This document shows, one piece after another, positions 1-5,255 of a DNA stretch of 7,981 nt; the stretch's first letter is position 1; each line of letters starts with the position of its first letter. The position numbers and the translations under genes are program-made. The notes beneath the pieces are model-generated. The model had not been told where the DNA came from and did not search any database. It saw only the letters and a program-made list of their open reading frames with translations. This stretch comes from an uncultured Lachnospiraceae bacterium (lineage in GTDB: Bacteria > Bacillota > Clostridia > Lachnospirales > Lachnospiraceae): NCBI GenBank assembly GCA_949346185.1, contig CASGVX010000092.1:1-7981 (forward strand), given 5' to 3'.

Positions 1-1
1 C

Positions 2-1486
2 ATCTCTGCAGGATACACCGTACCACGTTCTATTTCCGTCCATGAGGTGGAGGAAGAAGATGCCGTGGTGGAGCAGCTGCAGTGGGAGATGGTGCTGGAG
101 CAGTTGAGCCTGATGGGGGAGTATACAGTATTTTATACCATGGTTCAGGAAGATGGGGGCAGGAAGCGAAAGAAGATTCAGTTCTTTTATATTGATGATG
201 GAGAGAAATTGGTGCTTGCCTCCCAGAGGGATATTACGGATGTGTACGAGGCGGAGATTAAGCAGCGGGAGGCTCTGGCGGCGGCGCTGGAGGAAGCCAA
301 TGCGGCCAATGCGGCGAAGACGGATTTTCTTTCCCGCATGAGCCACGATATCCGCACGCCTATGAATGCCATTATCGGCATCACGGCTTTGGCATTGGAT
401 GAGACCAACGATCCGATGGCGGTGGAGGCCAACCTCGCAAAGATTAATTCTGCCAGCCATTTTCTCCTAGGGCTGATCAATGATATTCTGGATATGAGCA
501 AGATTGAGGATGGTTCCGTAGAACTCCACAAAGAAAACTATGCCTATGGGGATTTTATTGGCAACCTGAGAACTATGTTTGAACCGCTTTGCAACAATAA
601 GGGCATTGCTCTAAACATAAGGGAATCAGACCGCTACCCCGCCGTGATGGCAGATAAGGTGCGGCTGAATCAGATTTTCTTCAATATTTTTTCTAATGCG
701 GTGAAGTACACTAAGCAGGGGGGGAGCATTTCTTATCGAGAGGAAAACGTTCAGATTGCTGACAATGTGATTACCAGTGATTTTATTGTATCCGATACAG
801 GCATTGGGATGAGCAAGGAATTTCAGGAGCATATGTTCCAGCCCTTCGCTCAGGAGAATAATGAATTTACGGCCCAGGTGCAGGGGACGGGGCTGGGACT
901 GAGCATTACCAAGAGTTTGGTGGAACTGATGGGTGGAAACATCCATATAGACAGCGAACTGGGGAAGGGCACGACAATTACGGTGACCCTCTCCTTTGAA
1001 ATGGCCGTGGAGGGGGATGCGGATGAGAGAAAGAAAAAGCAGAGGAAGGAGCTGAGCGAGGCGAATCTGGCTCATCGAAGAATCCTTCTGGTGGAAGATC
1101 ATCCCCTCAATACGGAAATAGCCAAGCGGCTGCTGGAGAAGAAGGGTATCATTGTATTTACGGCAGATCATGGAAAAAATGGCGTAGAAAAATTTGCCAG
1201 TTCCGACGTGTATTTTTTTGATGCCATTTTAATGGACATTCGCATGCCGGTGATGGACGGATTGGAGGCTACAAGGGAGATTCGCCAGCTGGACCGCCCG
1301 GATGCCGGGAGCATACCAATTATTGCCATGACAGCCAATGCCTACGAGGAAGATGTGCAGCTGTCCCGGGAAGCGGGCATGGATGGGCATTTGTCTAAGC
1401 CGATTCAGCCGGATCAGCTTTTCCAGACATTGTCAGAAATGCTATTTGCCCAATCAGAAAGATTTGCAGTGAGGGACACAATGTGA
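2..1486 (+). CDS. Hybrid sensor histidine kinase/response regulator, 3' part (5' end outside window)
   Basis: This is a signalling kinase that autophosphorylates on histidine and passes the phosphate to its own receiver domain. The frame is already open at base 2 and stays open through the GTG at 47, so the gene begins upstream of the window. In order it shows the end of a PAS-like sensor fold (about 180-265), a short Ala/Glu-rich coiled coil (about 260-325), and a dimerisation domain with the H-box SHDIRTPMNAI (His at 344-346). The ATPase domain follows, with an N-box Asn at 695-697, the G1 box DTGIGM (794-811) and the G2 box GTGLGL (884-901). A C-terminal receiver domain (about 1079-1440) has the acidic pair ED, the phosphoacceptor Asp in LMDIRMP (1235-1237) and the conserved Lys in SKP (1397-1399). 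All key residues are present, so it should be active. No Hpt domain is seen. The ligand is unknown, and membrane segments, if any, lie outside the window. Confidence 0.93.
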   Translation: MSAGYTVPRSISVHEVEEEDAVVEQLQWEMVLEQLSLMGEYTVFYTMVQEDGGRKRKKIQFFYIDDGEKLVLASQRDITDVYEAEIKQREALAAALEEANAANAAKTDFLSRMSHDIRTPMNAIIGITALALDETNDPMAVEANLAKINSASHFLLGLINDILDMSKIEDGSVELHKENYAYGDFIGNLRTMFEPLCNNKGIALNIRESDRYPAVMADKVRLNQIFFNIFSNAVKYTKQGGSISYREENVQIADNVITSDFIVSDTGIGMSKEFQEHMFQPFAQENNEFTAQVQGTGLGLSITKSLVELMGGNIHIDSELGKGTTITVTLSFEMAVEGDADERKKKQRKELSEANLAHRRILLVEDHPLNTEIAKRLLEKKGIIVFTADHGKNGVEKFASSDVYFFDAILMDIRMPVMDGLEATREIRQLDRPDAGSIPIIAMTANAYEEDVQLSREAGMDGHLSKPIQPDQLFQTLSEMLFAQSERFAVRDTM

Positions 1487-1553
1487 TATGATGATAGTTG
1501 TGAATAGTAACATAACACACTGTGGTGCGGTAGTGAACTGCGAAGTACGGAAT

Positions 1554-1559
1554 GGAGGT
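1554..1559 (+). promoter_or_regulatory. Ribosome binding site of the hydrogenase gene
   Basis: The sequence GGAGGT lies only 2 nt before the first ATG (1562) but 5 nt before the second, adjacent ATG (1565). Normal spacing favours the second ATG. The difference is a single methionine and does not affect function. Confidence 0.7.
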
Positions 1560-1561
1560 CA

Positions 1562-3040
1562 ATGATGTTAAATGAAAATGATACCATTGAAGAGGTAAAA
1601 AATGAAGTGCTGTATCATGTGGCTAAGGCTGCATTTGAGGGGAATCTGGAAAAAATCGAGGCGACGCTGCCCTATGAGATTCTGCCAGGCAGCAAGCCCA
1701 GTTACCGTTGCTGCGTATATAAGGAGCGGGAGATTATCCGCGAGCGCATCATGCTGGCGAAGAATATCAATCCCGCCAACGGTGAGAATTGCAACAATAC
1801 GGTGGTCATTCTCCCCGCGGCTTGCGAGAACTGTCCGGTTACACGCTTTTCAGTGACGGACAACTGCCAGAAGTGCATGGGAAAGAAATGTATGCAGGCA
1901 TGCAAGTTCGATGCCATTACCATGACTAGGACGAAGGCATACATAGATCCCAATAAGTGCAAGGAGTGCGGCCAGTGCTTTGATGCCTGCCCATACAATG
2001 CCATTGTGGATATTATGCGTCCCTGCCGCCGAGCTTGTCCGGTGGATGCCATTCAGGCCAGCGAGGAGAATGGAACGGTTAATATCAATGAGGAAAAATG
2101 CATCCGCTGCGGGGCATGCATCAATTCCTGCCCCTTCGGCGCCATCTCGGATAGTTCCCGCATCGTGGAAATCATCGACCATTTGAAAGGCGACAGGCCG
2201 GTATATGCCATGGTGGCTCCGGCGGCAGAAGGACAGTTTGGCGCAGATATTACCATGGAGTCTATCAGAGACGGGGTGAAGAAACTAGGCTTCAAGGATA
2301 TGGTGGATGTGGCCATTGGTGCGGACTTCGTGTCAGACTCCGAGGCGAAGGAGTGGGCAGAAGCATACAATGAGGGCAAGAAGATGACGACCTCTTGCTG
2401 TCCCGCATTCGTCCATATGATTCGCCGACATTTTCCGGCTTTGGCAGATAATATTTCTACCACCGTATCTCCCATGGCGGCTACTGCCCGCCTGGTAAGA
2501 GCCATGGATCCGGATGCCGTGTGCATCTTTGTAGGTCCCTGTATTGCCAAGAAGAGCGAGGCGGGACAGGATCAGGCGTATCCCGGGGAGAATGCGGATC
2601 TTGCCATGACCTTTGAGGAACTTCGGGCGATGTTTCGGGCAAAGGATGTGCATCTGCAGCCTGTCTCCATCGGGGAGCAGAATGGCAGCGTGTATGGCAA
2701 GCGCTATGCCAATGCCGGGGGCGTGACCACCGCAGTGCAGCAGGCGTTGTCTGAGCAGGGCGTAGAAAATTCTGTGAATGTGCGCCGATGCAATGGGGCG
2801 GCGGAGTGCAAGAAAGCGTTGATGCTGATGAAGGTGGGCAAGTTGCCGGAGGACTTTATCGAAGGCATGTGCTGCGAGGGGGGCTGCGTGTCTGGTCCTG
2901 GAAATATTCAGGAGGAGCGGAGCTTCAAGAGAGAGCGTGACAAGCAGATTCAGTCTGCCGATGACAGGGGCATTCTGGATACGCTGCAGGAATACAGCCA
3001 GTATGAATTTTCTATGCACCGCAGGAAGCCGGAGCAGTAA
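1562..3040 (+). CDS. Monomeric [FeFe] hydrogenase, group B type
   Basis: This enzyme catalyses reversible proton reduction to H2 at an H-cluster, normally drawing electrons from reduced ferredoxin in the cytoplasm. The 492-residue protein has an N-terminal region with CC at 50-51 and CxxC at 88-91. A ferredoxin-like region follows, with Cys 102/105/110/114, 133/136/139/143, 155/159 and 180/183/186/190, enough for several [4Fe-4S] clusters. The catalytic domain (about 210-450) carries three H-cluster motifs: TSCCPAF (277-283), GPCIAKKSE (325-333) and EGMCCEGGC (434-442). The likely cluster ligands are Cys 279, 327, 438 and 442, and Cys 280 is the presumed proton-relay residue. GPC in place of the MPC of classical group A enzymes, together with the RPCxxxCP element, points to group B (the class of Clostridium pasteurianum CpIII), whose physiological role is less clear. 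No HydE/F/G maturases are in the window. The hybrid kinase lies 75 nt upstream on the same strand. The start may be the second ATG, at 1565. Confidence 0.93.
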   Translation: MMLNENDTIEEVKNEVLYHVAKAAFEGNLEKIEATLPYEILPGSKPSYRCCVYKEREIIRERIMLAKNINPANGENCNNTVVILPAACENCPVTRFSVTDNCQKCMGKKCMQACKFDAITMTRTKAYIDPNKCKECGQCFDACPYNAIVDIMRPCRRACPVDAIQASEENGTVNINEEKCIRCGACINSCPFGAISDSSRIVEIIDHLKGDRPVYAMVAPAAEGQFGADITMESIRDGVKKLGFKDMVDVAIGADFVSDSEAKEWAEAYNEGKKMTTSCCPAFVHMIRRHFPALADNISTTVSPMAATARLVRAMDPDAVCIFVGPCIAKKSEAGQDQAYPGENADLAMTFEELRAMFRAKDVHLQPVSIGEQNGSVYGKRYANAGGVTTAVQQALSEQGVENSVNVRRCNGAAECKKALMLMKVGKLPEDFIEGMCCEGGCVSGPGNIQEERSFKRERDKQIQSADDRGILDTLQEYSQYEFSMHRRKPEQ

Positions 3041-3123
3041 AAAGTGAATAAAGGATTTGCCTCGTAAGTGCTGTATACGATGATTTCTTTGAAGGCTTGG
3101 ACATAGAGGCGGAATCATTAGAG

Positions 3124-3179
3124 ATTGCCCATGAAACAATGCCATCCTATGACAAAGGATGGCATTTTCCATGGGCAAT
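3124..3179. terminator. Nested palindrome between convergent genes, probable bidirectional terminator
   Basis: The inner stem AATGCCATCCT (3138-3148) pairs perfectly with AGGATGGCATT (3156-3166) around a 7-nt loop. It ends in TTTT on the plus strand (3165-3168) and is followed by GTTT when read on the minus strand. An outer perfect 10-bp stem, ATTGCCCATG (3124-3133) with CATGGGCAAT (3170-3179), encloses it, separated by small internal loops. It lies 84 nt after the hydrogenase stop and 92 nt beyond the argH stop, so it can serve both convergent transcripts. The T-tracts are short, so termination strength is uncertain. The rest of 3041-3270 holds no gene that I can support. Confidence 0.65.
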
Positions 3180-3270
3180 ACGATTTTGGAATCCTCTGTT
3201 CCTACCTGTCCTTATCTGGGACAAATTTCTCCAAAGGCCAGTGAATAACATCTGCATTTGCATGCATATG

Positions 3271-4647
3271 CTATTCCTCGCTCAGATATTTTTCGTAGAT
3301 CTGGATCACTTTCTTCATCGCCTCCGGCCCGGGAGCTCCTACGATGTTTCGCTTCGCCACGCAGGTTTCCATGCTGATGGCATCGTAGATTTCTTCTTCA
3401 AATACCGGGCTGATCGCCTTATATTCCTCCAAAGACATCTCTTTGAGGGAAATATTTTTGTCAATGCAGTACAGCACCAGCTGACCGATGATGCCGTGGG
3501 CATCCCGGAAAGGCACGCCGTGGTTGACGAGATAGTCTGCGGCATCGGTGGCGTTGGTGAATCCCCCCTCTGCGCTTGCCCGCATGTTTTCTTTCTTGAA
3601 CGTAAGGGTGTCTAGCATCCCCCGGAACAGAAGGATGCAGCCCTTGGTAGTGTCCATGGCATCAAAGACAAATTCCTTGTCCTCCTGCATATCCTTATTG
3701 TATGCCAAGGAGAGTCCCTTCATGGTGGTTAGCAGGGAGATGAGAGAGCCATATACCCGCCCGGTCTTGCCCCGGACAAGTTCCGCAATGTCCGGGTTCT
3801 TCTTCTGGGGCATGATGCTGCTGCCGGTAGAGTAGGAGTCGTCTATTTCGATGAACTGATACTCGTTGGTGTTCCAGACGATGATTTCCTCGCAGAAGCG
3901 GCTCAAATGCATCATGATGATGGACATGGCGGAGGAAAGTTCTATTAGGTAATCCCGGTCTGATACGGAGTCCATGCTGTTCAGGGTGGGTCCGAAGAAA
4001 TCCAGCAGGGAGGCAGTATAGTCTCTGTCCAAAGGATAGGTGGTGCCGGCCAGTGCGCCAGATCCCAGAGGGCAGTAGTTCATGCGCTGGTAAATATCCT
4101 GCAGCCGGGAGCGGTCTCTCCGAAACATCTCGAAATATGCCCCCATGTGGTGTGCCAGAGTGATAGGCTGTGCCTTTTGCAGATGGGTAAAGCCCGGCAT
4201 GATGGTGTCCATATGTTCCTTCATGATGCGAAGGAGGCTTTCCAGCAGTTCCTTCAGCAGCTTGTCCATCTCTTGGACTTCCTTTCGGGTGTAGAGTTTC
4301 ATGTCCAACGCAACCTGATCGTTCCTGCTTCGCCCGGTATGTAATTTCTTCCCCGCATCCCCCACTCGTTCAATGAGGTTTGCCTCCACGAAACTGTGGA
4401 TATCCTCGTGCTCTTCCGTGATTTCCAATCTGCCGGACTTGATATCTTGGCAGATTCCCTGCAGTCCTTGGATAATGGTGTCCTTTTCCTCTTCCGTGAG
4501 AATGCCCTGCTTGGCCAGCATGGTCACATGGGCTATGCTTCCGTCAATATCCTCTTGGAAAAATTTCTGGTCAAAGGAGAGGGAAGCATTGAAATTATGC
4601 ACCAGCTGGTTGGTCTCCTTCGTGAATCGTCCGCCCCAAAGCTTCAT
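3271..4647 (-). CDS. argH: Argininosuccinate lyase
   Basis: This enzyme catalyses the last step of arginine biosynthesis, cleaving argininosuccinate to arginine and fumarate as a cytoplasmic homotetramer of the fumarase/aspartase superfamily. The 458-residue length is normal for the family. The N-terminus MKLWGGRF is the typical ArgH start. Visible motifs are HTGRSRNDQVA (103-113), the catalytic-histidine region TLQ-type segment FTHLQKAQP (153-161), and the superfamily signature GSSIMPQKKNPD (275-286) containing the catalytic serine loop. An ATG 24 nt further upstream (4671) is also in frame, but it lacks a Shine-Dalgarno sequence, whereas the start at 4647 has GGAGG 6 nt away. argG is not adjacent. 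The gene is separated from the upstream minus-strand gene by a terminator, so it is probably transcribed from a promoter in 4648-4754, where I found no convincing -35/-10 pair. Confidence 0.97.
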   Translation of the reverse strand: MKLWGGRFTKETNQLVHNFNASLSFDQKFFQEDIDGSIAHVTMLAKQGILTEEEKDTIIQGLQGICQDIKSGRLEITEEHEDIHSFVEANLIERVGDAGKKLHTGRSRNDQVALDMKLYTRKEVQEMDKLLKELLESLLRIMKEHMDTIMPGFTHLQKAQPITLAHHMGAYFEMFRRDRSRLQDIYQRMNYCPLGSGALAGTTYPLDRDYTASLLDFFGPTLNSMDSVSDRDYLIELSSAMSIIMMHLSRFCEEIIVWNTNEYQFIEIDDSYSTGSSIMPQKKNPDIAELVRGKTGRVYGSLISLLTTMKGLSLAYNKDMQEDKEFVFDAMDTTKGCILLFRGMLDTLTFKKENMRASAEGGFTNATDAADYLVNHGVPFRDAHGIIGQLVLYCIDKNISLKEMSLEEYKAISPVFEEEIYDAISMETCVAKRNIVGAPGPEAMKKVIQIYEKYLSEE

Positions 4648-4653
4648 AATTGT

Positions 4654-4658
4654 CCTCC
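4654..4658 (-). promoter_or_regulatory. Ribosome binding site of argH, fixes the start codon
   Basis: GGAGG on the minus strand, 6 nt before the ATG at 4647-4645. It sits inside the longer reading frame that could begin at 4671, which argues that translation starts at 4647. Confidence 0.8.
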
Positions 4659-4754
4659 ATTCATTTGTCATTGTTGTCAGCCGCTATTCACATTAGTCAC
4701 AGAGAAGAGGATAGTGGTCTCTTTTCTACGGTCGTGTGTAGTAGCAGTCATGAA

Positions 4755-4786
4755 AATGCCGAAATGGAAAAATCCATTCCGGCATT
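4755..4786 (-). terminator. Intrinsic terminator after the small membrane protein gene
   Basis: A 14-bp stem joins positions 4773-4786 and 4755-4768 around a 4-nt loop (UUUU in the minus-strand RNA) and runs into TTTT. In the minus-strand transcript every position pairs, with one G-U at 4779/4762. In a plus-strand transcript the same position would be an A-C mismatch. This asymmetry supports minus-strand use. It lies 26 nt past the stop codon at 4813 and insulates argH from the upstream genes. Confidence 0.8.
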
Positions 4787-4812
4787 AAAATTGCTTTAAA
4801 ACTTCGCGTCTT

Positions 4813-5079
4813 TTAGTCCTCTGCCTCTGGCTTTTCATCAGAGAACTCGATGAAGTCATCATCGAAGTTGTCATAGATGTCATCGGAGTCAAAGTCGTCT
4901 AAGTAATCTGGCGTGAGATACTTATATACGGCAAATGCAATGCCCGCAATGGCTGCCACGGCACCGATGATTGCCAGCACGATGACGATGGTGTTCTTGT
5001 TCTTCTCCTCCAGCTCCTTGCGATGGAGCAGTTCATTAATCCTAGCAGTGTTTAATAATTCTTCTACTTTGTTTGACAT
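4813..5079 (-). CDS. Small single-pass membrane protein with acidic C-terminal tail, function unknown
   Basis: The predicted protein has 88 residues. The N-terminal 28 residues are charged and probably helical (MSNKVEELLNTARINELL, then a Lys/Glu-rich stretch). A single hydrophobic segment follows at about 30-55, rich in Ile, Val, Ala and Gly and closed by KY. The C-terminal tail (58-88) is extremely acidic, with repeated DD, FDD and DDF units and almost no basic residues. There is no cleavable signal peptide pattern and no catalytic motif. Positive residues just before the membrane segment suggest the N-terminus is inside and the acidic tail outside, but this is inference. The start at 5079 is preferred over an in-frame ATG at 5091 because GAGGA lies 5 nt before it. 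The codon pattern and the following terminator support a real gene. I do not recognise a named family. A structured leader precedes it (see 5096-5199). Confidence 0.8.
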   Translation of the reverse strand: MSNKVEELLNTARINELLHRKELEEKNKNTIVIVLAIIGAVAAIAGIAFAVYKYLTPDYLDDFDSDDIYDNFDDDFIEFSDEKPEAED

Positions 5080-5084
5080 AATAA

Positions 5085-5089
5085 TCCTC
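5085..5089 (-). promoter_or_regulatory. Ribosome binding site of the small membrane protein gene
   Basis: GAGGA on the minus strand with a 5-nt spacer (TTATT) before the ATG at 5079-5077. The alternative ATG at 5091 has no such sequence upstream. The site begins 6 nt after the last paired base of the predicted pseudoknot (5096), so folding could influence access to it. Confidence 0.65.
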
Positions 5090-5198
5090 ATTTCTGCGCT
5101 GCCTTTTGCGCATAAAGCATCTTTGTGTCAAGCAGCGCGCAGACACAAAGTGCCAAACTCTTGCTACGTACGAGTTGTAAAAAATTTATTTTTGGCAC
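5088..5198 (-). other. Candidate 36-codon small ORF in the structured leader (doubtful)
   Basis: The frame starts with GTG (5198-5196), runs 36 codons and stops with TGA at 5090-5088, overlapping the ribosome binding site of the small membrane protein gene. The peptide begins MPKINFLQLVRSK and has a middle hydrophobic Cys-containing stretch (SLALCVCALL). A strong AAGGAGGT (5208-5201) lies only 2 nt before the GTG, closer than is usual. The overlap of its stop with the next Shine-Dalgarno would permit translational coupling. However, the frame lies entirely inside inverted repeats and may be open by chance. I rate it as more likely not a gene. Confidence 0.2.
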
Positions 5199-5199
5199 T
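5096..5199 (-). other. Structured RNA leader or palindromic repeat element with possible H-type pseudoknot
   Basis: Read on the minus strand there are three perfect inverted-repeat pairs. Hairpin A pairs 5191-5199 (AGTGCCAAA) with 5149-5157. An inner AACTC/GAGTT pairing (5172-5176 with 5156-5160) could extend it, sharing two bases at 5156-5157. Stem 1 pairs 5142-5150 (CTTTGTGTC) with 5121-5129. Stem 2 pairs 5132-5138 (GCGCTGC), which lies in the loop of stem 1, with 5096-5102 downstream. Stems 1 and 2 together have the topology of an H-type pseudoknot, with loops of 3, 2 and 18 nt. Hairpin A and stem 1 share 5149-5150. The element lies between pcrA and the small membrane gene and ends just before the latter's ribosome binding site. 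It has no long U-tract, so it does not look like a simple terminator. It could be a cis-regulatory RNA or a dispersed repeat, and I do not recognise a known riboswitch class. Confidence 0.45.
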
Positions 5200-5200
5200 G

Positions 5201-5208
5201 ACCTCCTT
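5201..5208 (-). promoter_or_regulatory. Strong Shine-Dalgarno sequence without a well-placed start codon
   Basis: AAGGAGGT on the minus strand is the best match to the anti-Shine-Dalgarno sequence in this intergenic region. No ATG, GTG or TTG lies 5-9 nt downstream, and the only nearby start is a GTG at 2 nt. It may serve the doubtful 36-codon frame, or be the remnant of a site separated from its gene by insertion of the palindromic element at 5096-5199. Confidence 0.4.
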
Positions 5209-5255
5209 TTCCTTCATTCTATGACTATTAGTTTACCATATTTGCCATTTAATAT

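Noticed and set aside
1510..1545. Short hairpin (GCGGT/ACTGC) and CACA/TGTG symmetry between the kinase and hydrogenase genes
   Set aside because: The stem is only 5 bp with a G-U and has no T-tract, too weak to call a terminator or operator.
2333..3178. Minus-strand frame of 281 codons opposite the hydrogenase
   Set aside because: It covers the H-cluster motif region of a clearly coding plus-strand gene and looks like an antisense shadow rich in His, Leu and Arg.
3097..3615. Plus-strand frame of 172 codons overlapping the end of argH
   Set aside because: It is antisense to well-conserved ArgH coding sequence, runs through the terminator palindrome and has no family features; it is a shadow frame.
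4648..4754. Search for a T-box, arginine-responsive leader or promoter before argH
   Set aside because: The leader is only about 100 nt, with no T-box motif, no clear ARG box and no convincing -35/-10 pair.
5176..5186. HIV-like slippery heptamer T TTT TTA in the zero frame of the candidate 36-codon ORF, upstream of hairpins and a possible pseudoknot, suggesting programmed -1 frameshifting
   Set aside because: The -1 frame reaches a TAG after four codons, so no extended product results. The run of six T is easily explained by chance in an AT-rich spacer.
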